This document shows, piece by piece, positions 25,661-36,765 of a stretch of 64,000 nucleotides of DNA. The notes beneath the pieces were generated by a model. The model had not been told where the DNA came from. It made no database searches and worked only from the letters and a program-made list of their open reading frames with translations. Within the stretch, counting starts at the first letter, position 1; each line of letters begins with the position of its first letter. Origin of the DNA: Tipula vernalis (taxonomy: Eukaryota > Arthropoda > Insecta > Diptera > Tipulidae); the NCBI GenBank assembly GCA_958295665.1, contig OY282558.1:23373409-23437408 (forward strand). The letters run 5' to 3'. Made by a program: the position numbers and the translations under genes.

Positions 25661-26220
25661 TAACTAAGGCCACTTGGCACATTTTTGGCCATTTGGCACA
25701 GGCTAAAGTACGGCGCTAAAGGAGAAAACCTTGACAAAAAACCCTAATCTAAGGTGGAATAGCATATGCCGAAAGATGAATGGCTGATAGGTTAATCAGC
25801 CTAAAATATGCGGACTCTGGATACCAGGCACCCTCCAGTTTTATTTTAGCCTTCCTGTAGTAAAGCTGGGTGACCTACAGGTGAATTTGCAATTCCCAGC
25901 AACTCGTAAGAGTAAAATCAAACAGAATACGGGGCAGGAGTAGGAATATACGGGGGTGGGACAACCCTCTCGAGGTCCTTGAGCTCCAACGCTACCGTCT
26001 TTCTAGCGGAAGTACATGCTGTAGTAAACATCTAGGAGGGAGAGCAATAAGCCCAGATAGTATGTATCACGTACCGGAAAGCAGTATTGTCAGGTTCATT
26101 AAGAACCTGAATATTGACTGGACGGATAATTAAGCAGGGGCCAGCACAATAGATCTTTTAGGTCGCAGTGCGAAGTGGCTGATTGCCCGCATGGCCCTCC
26201 CCCAATAATAATAATAATAA
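25500..26220 (+). mobile_element. 3' end of an RNase-H-type non-LTR retrotransposon with (AAT)n tail
   Basis: At about 25990 the frame reads NATVFLAEVHAVVNI, which matches the RNase H domain found at the C terminus of I/R1/LOA-type ORF2. Near 26090 VRFIKNLNIDWTDN and a stop resemble the end of such a protein. The 3' UTR finishes in CCATGGCCCTCCC-like sequence (actual cgcatggccctccccc) and then AATAATAATAATAATAAT at 26204-26221. The last 80 bases are nearly identical to an inverted copy at 36683-36765. The 5' boundary is uncertain. Confidence 0.55.
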
Positions 26221-26254
26221 TCGTGTAAAGGTAGTTATTTACATGCAAAAAAAT

Positions 26255-26680
26255 TCCTTTAAAGTAAAAAAATACAGCGCGCTGATTGGTCAATAAAAGG
26301 CCATCTTGAAAGCCTTAAAGGCAAAACTAAAAAATCGGACGTTGTTTAATTTTGTATACGGCAAATTTTTTGTCGTATGGTAAATTTACATAACCTTATT
26401 AAAAAAGTTGTTGCCACTTTTTAATGTTACGTAAATTTACCATAAGACAAATTTTCCGTATACAAAATTGTTCAACATCCAATTTTTATAATTGTGTTCA
26501 TCTTTAAAACCGGGAATGAAACATCAAACAGTGAGAACTATAAATTTTTATGACAAGTAAAATGTTAAATCTATTAAATGTCATAACATACAAATGTCAT
26601 GATATACAACATTTTTTTTGTCATACAATAAGGTAATTCAAATCAACCAATCAACGCGCTGTATTTTTTTACCTTAGGGT
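26255..26680. mobile_element. Nested palindromic MITE pair
   Basis: The outer ends GTAAAAAAATACAGCGCG(C/T)TGA at 26263-26290 and 26640-26672 are inverted copies. Inside, about 26325-26490 forms a second long hairpin: TTTTGTATACGGCAAATTTT at the left is mirrored by AAAATTTTCCGTATACAAAA-type sequence at the right, and TATGGTAAATTTACATAAC is mirrored by GTTACGTAAATTTACCATA. No coding capacity. It may be one element with a complex end or one MITE inside another. Confidence 0.65.
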
Positions 26681-28372
26681 TGCCAACAATACCGCACAAA
26701 TGGCGGCAAATTCAAATCTTTCGTTAATTTTGCGACACCCTTTATAAGATTTATTAATTATTTTAGTCAATTACTTATATTATGACAATGCAATAACCAC
26801 AATTATCCAATGGGACATTGAAATATTTATGAATTATTTAGGTAATCAACCTTCGAATATTATTCATAGATTCATGGATATACAACTATGTTTACTCTGC
26901 TAATCCCGGGTTACCCGTGGGTCTTAACATATGTGAAAAATGTTTCACAATGGAACAGGTTGGTGAAAAATTGTTTGTTTTTTGCGTAGCCAAACAATTT
27001 TGTTTTGCAATGCTTTTGGCTACAATATGGCTAATTTTCAATTTATTTAGGGAGGGGTACAAGTGAAGAGATCTACCCTGTATGTGTTATCGCCAACCGT
27101 TAAAATTGCAAGGTTACAAGCCATTTGGATTTTTAGAATCAAATTTGTTTCCAGAGTGTTTCCATTCTTCCTCCTTATATTCAACAGCACAAGATTCAAT
27201 TCATTATGTGGTTGGGTTTTGTTTAGGATATTGAATGGTTAAGATATTTGGTTGACAAAACGTTGATAATTGCATTTTGATATAAGAAGGCAGGTTCATG
27301 AGCTAAGTTACACCTACTCAATATAACCAAAGAAGTGTTCATTCTACAACCAGATAATGCTTTATTCCGTAAAGATAATTGTCGATTCGCACCTGTTTAT
27401 GTTATAGTGAGGATTAGATAATAATTTTGTGTTTATTTGAATAAAGTATAGATTATATTTGGGTGCTTGGCCCATGTCGCGTTTGACATCTACATTGTCC
27501 GCCATTACATTTTCGGTACTTTTTTCACATATCTAATCAAGTTTTAAATAAATAGCTATAACTCTCACTCATTTCTCCATCTGCAATGTCATTATTGGTG
27601 ATCAAATTTGGCTACTTAGCCAACTCCCTTAGAACAAGCCGTTCCTATCAAGCAGCCAAATTTTATGGACGTAGATGGTGCCGTATTATCTCACATTGAA
27701 TGCCTCTTGAATTCAATAAAATGATCTATGTCAGAAAAGACGTACTGAGAATAGCCTGGTTATATGACACTACGCAATTTCGCATTTTCAGTTGTTTTAA
27801 TTCTAATTTGAGAGAAGAATTTTTGTTCAATAATTTTGATCGAGTTTTAGGATATAATTTAGGGCAAAACAATTGATTAATATTAAATCACCCCAGTGTG
27901 ATGAAGGGCGTCAAAGTGAATAGAGGGATAATGAGGTCTAGTATTATTATCAGATAATGGTTTGATAATTGGCTTGAAAGTAAATACCTCACGTTTTTTG
28001 TTTTGATCGCGATTTTGCAATGATAGTTTCTTTATAGTTTTCTGAAGTCAAAGAATGATTCAAGAAAATTTAAGAAATTTTTTAAGAAATTTTAGATGAT
28101 ACGGGTATGATTATTTAGTCATGCCAAATTCGCCTACATAATTGGTTTTTATACGTAATATGGTAAAAATACGTCAAATCATAAATTTCAGGAAGTCATG
28201 TTTTACTTTTATGATTATATTTTATTGAATGTGTTGCTCTAAATCAAAAATTATTTTTATGGAACATGAATTTTTAATGTTGTTGTTTTTTTAAAATTCA
28301 GGGTGACATTTATTTAAAAATTTCATGCGCGTAGTATTGAATATATTGCTACAGAAAAAAAAAAATGGAGGT
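26681..28372. other. Intergenic, no gene seen
   Basis: AT-rich single-copy-looking DNA. I found no coding signature and no inverted repeat long enough to report. Confidence 0.4.
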
Positions 28373-28440
28373 ATGGCCAACACACGACTTTCTTTTACGA
28401 ACAGAGAATTTTGAGAATTTTTTTTTCTTAATTTTTAATT
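28373..28440. repeat. Fragment of a dispersed repeat shared with 51785-51850
   Basis: TGGCCAACACACGACTTTCT is followed by TTTACGAACAGAGAATTTTG, and the same text recurs in the same orientation at about 51784-51823. Both copies continue into T-rich sequence and then diverge. At 28.4 kb the repeat is cut off next to the mariner relic. Confidence 0.6.
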
Positions 28441-28444
28441 TTTG

Positions 28445-29130
28445 CGGGCGTTTGAGCTTTCTCGGCTTGATTGCATCAATTGTTGTTGATAACGTTCTCC
28501 AGTGATGGTTTCGTTAGGCTGGAGCATAAAAGATCACTCTGAAATGATCCCACCAGATGCACAGCATTAGCTTCTTGCCATGAATATTCGGTTTGGCCGT
28601 TGTAGTTGATGCATGACCGGGCTTACCCCACGATTTTCTGCGCTTTGGGTTGTCGTAGTGGATCTACCACTTTTCGTCCCCTATCACGATTCGATGCAAT
28701 AAAATCCTTCCGATTTTCTCTTTGGAGCAGTTGTTCGCGGGAACCCAATTTCCTGGTTTTTGCAGCATACCCATGGCCTTTAGACGGTTTTGAATCGCTT
28801 GTTGAGTCACTTCCAAAGTTTCAGCGAGCTCGTCTTGAGTCTGGCATGAATCTTGGACCGAGGTCAAATAATGCCACCAACTCAGCTTCTTCAAACTTTA
28901 TTGGCCTCCATTCGCGTTCTTTGTCACTGGTGTCAAAATCGCCACTTTTTTAAAACGCCGGAACCAGTACTCACATATTTTTATTGATGGAGCATGTTCC
29001 CTATATGCTTCACACAGCAATCGATGACCATCAGCTGCACTTTTCTTCAAATTAAAACTAAAAAGCAGCGCTTACAAGATGGTCCGATGCCATTTAATAC
29101 AAGTTATGCCATCTTTTGTAAATCCCTCAA
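28445..29130 (-). pseudogene. mariner transposase relic, minus strand
   Basis: Reading the minus strand from about 29060 down, I see KKSAADGHRLLCEAYREHAP, CEYWFRRFKK, GDFDTSDKEREW, then QTQDELAETLEVTQQAIQNR, LKAMGMLQKPGNWVP, LLHRIVIGDEKW, and KRRKSWGKPGHASTTTAKPN followed by MLCIWWD. This order (paired HTH region, WVPHxL-like segment, first catalytic block ending GDEKW) is standard for mariner. The C-terminal catalytic part is missing, and there are frameshifts. Its relation to the other mariner relics here was not established. Confidence 0.8.
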
Positions 29131-29139
29131 AACTTATTT

Positions 29140-29620
29140 GTACACCCAATATTATTATTATTATTATCTTTATTTCAAATAAAATATATACATAATGAAA
29201 GCTAATTACAAGCAAAACAATTTAAAAATTTGAAATAGAGTAAAGCTCCTTTAGACATTACGTCTGTAGTGGAGCAATTAAAAACAAACTATTAATAAAA
29301 TTAATATAATATTCTTTGGATAACAGTATAAAATAATAATAATTTTCTACAAAATACAAGCTCAGTTATTATTACATTATATACATTTTTTACACGAAGA
29401 CACATTGGAATATAGCATACTTCAATTCTAATGCTAAAAATATCGCTCAATATTATCCATGCCAAGCAGCCAAGTCCGAATTTCTCTGTTAAATTTGTGT
29501 TTCTGCATAGATGAAAGTATTTTCACGTGGTTAGGTAAAAGATGGAACCAAAACGGTGCCATATATAGATAAAGGGTAATGAATATAAATCTGAACAAAT
29601 CCAACTAACTGGCAGGTTCG
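29140..29620 (-). mobile_element. Probable 3' end of a non-LTR retrotransposon, minus strand
   Basis: On the minus strand the sequence ends in (AAT)n at about 29150-29165 after an AT-rich 3' UTR containing CTCCACTACAGACGTAATGT. No ORF is preserved, and the call rests mainly on the 3' microsatellite-like tail and the layout. It could also be unrelated repeat DNA. Confidence 0.3.
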
Positions 29621-29984
29621 AGAAATTAGACACAATAAAGAGAACTCGCGAGGGAATAAAATATGCAAGGGAAACAGATTTTCAAATGTCTGTGTTTAAT
29701 AAAATATAATTTATTTATTTATCGATTTCGGTCGAGTCTTTAATACTAACCTTCTTTTCCTATCCTTCGGTTTTGTTGTATGTAAAACGGTGTAGGATCG
29801 GGAATCTTGCTTAGCCTTGGTTATAGACCTGTAACAATCAATCAATTCCGAAGAAAAGTGAGTTGGCTAAACTTTGACATTCGCCAACCGTTGACTTTGG
29901 CGCAAGTGGAATCTTTCATAATTCAATTCTTTTGTATTTTTTTTTATTGTTTTTATTTTTGTTTTTAATTAGCCAATTCTTTAT

Positions 29985-32170
29985 GTTTAAACAAATTATT
30001 TTTTTGGTATAGGGCTCTTTATTTTTGCAGATTTAAGCTTGAGCTTTCAAGCCCAATTCCAAAATTATTTTCAAAATGAGTTCCTTTTTATATAAAAATT
30101 CGACATAAAACAATCAAACATTTGTTACTAAAAACCGATTTTTCATGGAAACGCAAAGCCTAGACAATTTTTTCGAAAATTTCTTGGCTAAAGCGATTTC
30201 ATGTAGAAAGGTTGTACAATTAAATAAAAATAAATTGAGTATGAGACAAAAAACTTATATAAATACATCATACGAGTTGCCAATATAAGCATAATCTTCC
30301 ACAATATTAATCGAATTTGTACTTGATTTCCAAAATCGATCTTTTCCTAAAATTGGTTTGTTTATCGAGAATTTTGACGTTATCTAAATTGATTGAATGA
30401 TTTGAATTTTTCAGATGCCGTGTAAGTGCGCTAATATTTGAATTTAGATCTTTGTTGTTGTCATATCTGTGTTGATAAATTCTTTTTTCCAAAAATTGGT
30501 TTTGTCTGTCCAGTATACGTAGCGTTGCAATTACAACGAACTTGGTAAACCACATTTGATTGTTTTTTAAAAGTACCTTGTCTTTAATTTTGAAAAAAAT
30601 GTTTCCATTTAGACTTGTGGCTACACATCCCACAATTTTGAAATTATAATTTTGAAACAGACGTTTTATTTTTTCATATAGGTTTTTTGTATATGGAATG
30701 GCCAAAAAGTTTGTGATTTCATTTTCTGGTCTAGATATCTTATTTATATGAACATTTCTTGTTTTCCAAATTACATTTTTTATTAATTTTTCGGGATATT
30801 GGTTAAGCACTAATGTTTAGTATCGGAAAGCTTTATAATTTTTTGGGTTAAAATTTGTATAGTGTTAATTTTATAAGTGATGGGGAGCCAAGAATGAAAA
30901 TTTATTGACCAGGTATTTTTATGATACCAATTACAAGAAATTTTGCTATTTGGTTCGTGAATTAATAAAATGCCCAAAAAAGCAATTTTGTTATCCACTT
31001 CTTTCTCTAAAATAAATTTTATTCTATTATTTGCTGAATTAAACGCTTCTAAAAAATAATCGATTTTATCTATCGATACCACAGTAATTATGTCGTCCAC
31101 ATATCTAAAGTAGAATAAAGGTTGAAAGTCTAAAGAGTTTAACACTGAATTTTCTAAATTTTCCATTACTAAATTTGCTAATATGGGAATTATGGGAGAA
31201 CCCATAGGGGAGCTAAAAGTTTGTTTATAAATTTTATTATCAAATGAAAATTCCGAATTGTTTGAAATGATATGAATTTTTGTTAATTTAGATTTAGAAT
31301 TTTTCTTTATATTTCTCCAATTTTGACTGATAAATTTAATATTTGGCTATCAACATTTGTAAAGATTTAACGTCTAAAAAAATTAGCATGGAATTTGGCG
31401 GGATCGTAACGTTATTAATTTTGTTTTTGAAATCTTCAGAATTTAGAATAAATGAATTTGTTTTTTCTAAACTTGGTTTAATAATATTGCCTACAAATGA
31501 TGATAACGAGTATGTCGGGCTATTTATCGAATTTATAATTGGTCTGTATGGTACATTGGGTTTATGAATTTTTGGTAACCCATATAATTTTGGAATCACT
31601 GCTGTATAATTTGTAAGTTCCTTCTTTGTCACCAAATCGATATTGCCAAATTCCTCCCATTCTTTTACTACTTTCGAGTTAATTTTTGTCTGTATCGGCG
31701 TAGAATTGTCTTTATTAATTTGTACGTACGTCGAGGTGTCATGGAGTAAGTCATACATTTTCCCGGTTGTCACTAAAATGTCCGGATTGTCTTTCAAAAA
31801 CGTCTTCGTTTGTTTTACGTATGTCATAATTCTCTTTTCTTTAGGTGTCAAATTTTGAATGTTTGTGCTGTTTTTGTAATTTGTCAAAATATTTATAAAA
31901 CTGTTTCGAATATGAATACGATCGTTGTCTTCTAAATTAAAAATGTCACTTTCAACGTCTGAAATAATTTTGAAAAAAGGCAGCGCAGTACCAATGGTAG
32001 GAGGGCAAAAAGTATTTCCTAAACTTAATACAAATTTTACATGTGTTTATATAAAAAGGAACTCATTTTGAAAATAATTTTCATTATGCTTTTGATAATG
32101 ATCCCGAATTGGGATTTTGAAAGCTCAAGCTTAAATCTGCAAAAATAAAGAGCCCTATACACAAAAAATA
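29985..32170 (-). mobile_element. Penelope-like retroelement (RT plus GIY-YIG), 5'-truncated, with inverted terminal repeats
   Basis: The minus strand encodes Penelope-type RT. An N-terminal part (FVLSLGNTFCPPTIG) runs into 31887-31336 with LYGLPKIHKPNVPYRPI, then 31205-30810 with SPIIPILANLVMENLE and FYFRYVDDI, the catalytic YVDD. At 30810-30307 the endonuclease follows, where one shifted frame reads NVVYQVRCNCNATYTGQTKP, the GIY-YIG type core. Frameshifts break the chain. About 100-120 bp at 29990-30100 (GGTATAGGGCTC..., AAGCTTGAGCTTTCAA) are repeated in inverted form at 32050-32165. Such terminal repeats, direct or inverted, are known for Penelope elements. Confidence 0.85.
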
Positions 32171-34340
32171 ATTTATTTATTGTTTTTATTTAAAATTAAA
32201 TTTTCCATTTTCTGGAATTGATAAAGATACGTGAAAATTTAAGTCTTCCCAAAAAAAACACCACTAGGCTTTATTTCCTTGGTCTTTACTGCATTGTATT
32301 TGTACCTTAAATTCTTTCACTTAACAGAATTTTCCTTCTCTTTAAACAAAAAACAAAACAATATGTTATGATTTGTGTGTTTTTCGAGAGCAATTCCAGT
32401 TTTAGAACATTATTAGCGTTCCGAATTTATTTAATTTTTGAGGTTAAGAAAATGTTTATTCCTTTTATTTTTAAGCTTTAAATAATAAGGCTAGATATAA
32501 AAAGTTTAAAATTTTCAAACTAAATATAGGGCATTTCCTTAAATTTGCTGTTTATCCCGATCAATCTGCATCAAATCATTTTTTTACTGACTTATCTACA
32601 AAATGCCATCATCCAAAATCTAAGAGAAGTTGCAAGCTAAATAAAACAAAACAAAATACCGGCTTTATAAGTAAAAAAAAAAAATTGTAGGAAAGGTATT
32701 TTTTTATAATTCTTATTTTTTAGTTTTTAAAAACACCAACGCACTATTTATTTTAATAACATATTTTTTTGTATTTAAAATATTATTTTAATATTGAAGA
32801 GAATTATAAACCGACGAGTTACATTATTAAAGTTGTGTATAGTGGTAAAAATTTAGTTAAATAATTAATTAATAAAATAAAATTTATATGGAAAATATTT
32901 ACATTTTCCAATTAAAATTGAGTGAATAGATTATCAAATAAATATTTCGTTTAATTATGGTGACTTAATTTATTTATTAAACAAAAAATAAAATTTGTTG
33001 TTTGTTTTGATTAAAAAATGTGTGATTTATTTATTGTGAAAATATAATAAAAGTGTTTGAAAAAAAGAAAAAAAAAGAAAAAATATTTAAAATAAAATGA
33101 ATTATTAAATAAAATAATGGATAAAAATTTAATTTATTGCCTACTGGTAAGTGTTAGCAGCTATATAGAGCTCAATAATATTTATTTACTGTTACGAATT
33201 TGGAATAATACTCGCGCGCCCATTTCTTCGTAGGTATGTCGATTTTTTTTGTTTTTTTTTTTTTATTACATTCAGAGTATTTGAATTAACACCAAGGTGT
33301 CTGTTATATTATGTACACCTTAATAAAAAAAATATGAAGTCATCAGAGAATTAGGTAATTAATTGTACATAAAATCATTTAAATGTTTCTTAAAGAACTT
33401 TACGATACACTGCCATGCAGTAATAAAATTAATTAGTTTTTTTTGAATTTTTTTTTATTCACAGCTCGAATGAAATCATTTTTTTTAAATGTATAGTTAC
33501 TTAGTAGTTGCAAAAAAAAATTAGTATGTAATATTATTTCGTGAACCTTGAGATCTGAAACTGTTATAGTGCGATATAAATAAAGTTTTTTTTTTTATAT
33601 TTTAGAAAATCGAATACAAACGTTTTACAATTAATTTGACTTTTTTTGAGTAGCTTACCGGAAAATCAGATCTAATTTGTGTTTTATTTATAATTTACAT
33701 AAATTTTGTACTCCAATAAAAATTTTGTTTGTGTACATGTTAATTTTAATTATTACAACTCACGTTTTTTTGGTTTTGCTCGAAACAACTGAAAGAAAAT
33801 TCCAAACAGTTCCAACAGTTTCTGAAGTGTTGATCGCTTTTCCTACAAGACTTTTAATAAATGCTTAAGATTTCGTTTAGCCTTTCAGTAAAATAATAAA
33901 CATTAAATGTAAATATTAGTTAAACTCACGTTTAATTTATTTATCGGTTTTGAGGAAATGTAAAACGAATTTTTTGAAAAAGGTGACTTATGCTGTGTGC
34001 CTCAGAAGACTTTTCAAACTAAACTTTTCAAATTTTGAAGCTTTCGCTATTTCCCCGTAGATGCTAGATGAAAAGTCAATTTACGAGGTTACTTTTCGAC
34101 GAATTTTTAATTTGTATGACGTACTGTTTAAAACATGTAGTATGTGTAGTATGTAAATGTAATTGAAAAACAAAAAATTTTCGATTTCAGTGATTTTAAA
34201 AAAATCGCCCGCCATCGGTTTTCATTATTCCAAAAGCATTTTCCACAATGCTTTGTGCTTTGCTATGCATAACGTTAAATTTTTTTTTCTACTGCGGTTA
34301 AGTTGCCTTTTCTTACGAACGGTGTGATAATAGCTACCTG
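32171..34340. other. Intergenic, no gene supported
   Basis: Very AT-rich. At 33118 an ATG opens ten codons (MDKNLIYCLL) followed at once by GTAAGT, which could be a first coding exon, but nothing downstream could be linked to it. Poly-T runs occur at about 33240-33265. Confidence 0.35.
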
Positions 34341-34344
34341 GGCC

Positions 34345-34680
34345 CTATTGCACCAACTACTTATCACTTATTACTTATCAACTTATCATAATTTTTGATA
34401 ATTTTCTGTTGTACCAAATTGAAATTTGATAAATATTTTATTGAGTTATAATAATTGATAAGAACTCACTTATCAAAATTAAGTTGCGCCAATTTGCAAA
34501 ATGATAAATAATAAGTAATATTTTGATAAGCGATAAGTTTGAGGTTTTTGATAATTTTGCGGAAGTAGTTCTGTTGCACCAAAGATTTAACTTATCAATA
34601 ATCGACTACTTTAATGATAACTTATCCAAAACATCAATAAGAAAAATTTCACTACTCAAAAAAATTGATAAGAGCTACAA
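34345..34680. repeat. TTATCA/TGATAA-rich repeat, possible MITE
   Basis: ACTTATCA, TGATAAG and close variants occur about a dozen times on both strands within about 330 bp. The text (T)TGCACCAA occurs near 34350 and again near 34573. The arrangement suggests internally repetitive inverted ends, but I could not align two clean ends. Confidence 0.35.
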
Positions 34681-35451
34681 ATTGTAGTGGTATGACGGAA
34701 GTCTGTTAAAAACGTTTTTTTTTTTTTGCTGTTATTGTAAGATGAAAGCTTTTGTTCAATTTTAAAAGAGTACAAACACATTTTTCAATAAAATTATTTA
34801 TTATTCAAATGATTATAAATGATAATGACAATACATTTAACAATGTGTTTTCAAGTATATAATAACTTTAAGTTCAAAATTTATACCGCTATGTTATTGT
34901 ATTCTAAGGACGAGTCCGATTTCTGTGCGAAATAATTTTTTGGTCATAAATTAATGTTAAACTGTAGGCAACCAAATTGTCCCAGCACCGGTGTGTTATA
35001 ATTTTGATATGTCCATAATAATTCTTGTTTCTGTGCCGGTGAAGTAAACAAAATAAGTTTTATATACTTTAATTTAATTTTAATTCGATTGTGGAAGTGA
35101 TAAAAATCAAGGAGGGCCAGTAATATATTAAGGTTGTCAGTTGTACGGTCAATAAATATGAATATATAAAAATAATCGTCAATATTGGTGAAAAATGCAA
35201 AAAAATGGGGATGCCTGTAAACTTGTAATCTTATTTAAACTCTATAACTTAACGAGTAACGAAGAATTAATTCTTTCGAAGAATCACTTATCACTTAATT
35301 CTTTCGAAGAGCACTAAATGCCGTTTATTATCATTATCGTACAAAATATATTTTTACAGCGGGGCCATATACTAAATTATTACAAAAGTCTGATTTTAAA
35401 TTGCGTAAACCACTGGGCGCAAGCTTGTATAAACACTAATAACTATAGCTA

Positions 35452-35701
35452 CGTTTTTTTATTCGCTCCGGATAGCTGCTATCGAGAGCCGTCATTTTTA
35501 TACGCCTAAATTTAAATTTGACGCGCTATTTATTGGTGAACTAAACTTATTTAACATCAAACTATCATTTTTAATTCAATTGTTTAGCGAAAACTTGATA
35601 TAAAAAATATTTGGCTCTACCTATTTATACGGAGCGCTATCCGGAGCCACATTTTATATGACGGCTCTCGATAGCAGCTATCCGGAGCGAATAAAAAAAC
35701 G
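35452..35701. mobile_element. 250-bp MITE with near-perfect 45-bp inverted ends
   Basis: The left end CGTTTTTTTATTCGCTCCGG continues with ATAGCTGCTATCGAGAGCC and GTCAT. It is repeated in inverted form at 35657-35701 with no mismatch seen. An internal partial copy (GGAGCGCTATCCGGAGCC) lies at about 35630-35650. The loop has no coding capacity. No clear target duplication was found. The nearly unmutated ends suggest a fairly recent insertion. Confidence 0.85.
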
Positions 35702-36534
35702 CAACTTATATTACATTCTATTTACATGTCTAATTTGTTTGCGCAAACAAACTCATAACACTATAGCTAATCATCGGAATTTATAAACATGTTTTGTTAC
35801 ATTTGCGCAAACAAATAAAGAGGTAAATGAAATAGTTGTTGTGATGATATACATAATAAGTAACATGGTAGATGATAATATAGTTATTGAAAGGTGATTT
35901 ATGAGTTTTTATTTTATACCCTATACTAATAGAGTTGGAAGAAGAATTTCCTATTCTCGTTGTTTTAAATTTGTGTTAATCGTTAACGGCTTAAACTCAC
36001 AACATTTGATGGAAACGTTAAATATACTGTACATGGGAATAACAACCTGTCTTCAGTACACGCTAACTATCTTGAAACGATAAAACAACTTACAAAAATA
36101 TAAGACAAAAAAGAAGCCCATAATCGAAACCTATATTCGTGATTTTTCGCAACGCCAAAATTTAATAAAGTCTGTTCCAATAATATTAGCTGATCAAATT
36201 TTATATGCGAAGCAACAACCACATTTGATCCAACATTGATTTTGGATCCAAAAATTAGTTCAGCTATTAAAATGTAGTTGAAAAATAATTTTATATTAAA
36301 TGGTTAGTTAGTGAAATGAACAATAAAATTAAGTACCGAACTCATTCTGACGGTTCACGCAAGTATATTGTATTCATTATATTCATTGGTAGAGGAAAGA
36401 AGCGACAAAGAGTATGATGAAAACAATACTCGTATTCAAAACAAACGAGACAGAAAATTGAAATTTGTTGTTTGTTTTACGCATTTGGGTATCGTTTTAT
36501 GAGGCATGATCTGATCTGGATTAGATTATGAAGT

Positions 36535-36682
36535 TACATGATGTATGGAGTTGATGAAACTGTGCGCGGCTTAAAATCGCTTGGTCCAAAAGGGACGGAA
36601 CAAGATCTATGGATAATTTTGTTAGTCAGTGATAAGTTAGATGAAGAAACGAGACATATGTGGAAACGGTTCCTGAACGTGT
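36535..36682 (+). pseudogene. Short BEL/Pao-type gag fragment
   Basis: The frame reads ETVRGLKSLGPKGTEQDLWI, ILLVSDKLDEETRHMWKRFL. This resembles the Pao/BEL gag segment that typically reads LxxLGxPVExWDxxLVxLLxxKLDxxTRxxWE. The match is one short block only, cut off on the right by the inverted retrotransposon tail. Confidence 0.45.
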
Positions 36683-36765
36683 ATTATTATTATTGGAGGG
36701 CCATGCGGGCGATCAGCCACTTCGCACTGCGACCTAAAAGATCTATTGTGCTGGACCCTGCTTAA
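36683..36765 (-). mobile_element. Solo 3' tail of the (AAT)n non-LTR retrotransposon
   Basis: Read on the minus strand, these 80 bases match 26133-26215 almost base for base (AGCACAATAGATCTTTTAGG, CGCAGTGCGAAGTGGCTGAT) and end in (AAT)n. It is a strongly 5'-truncated insertion of the same family as the copy at 25500-26220, sitting between the Pao gag fragment and the next element. Confidence 0.75.
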
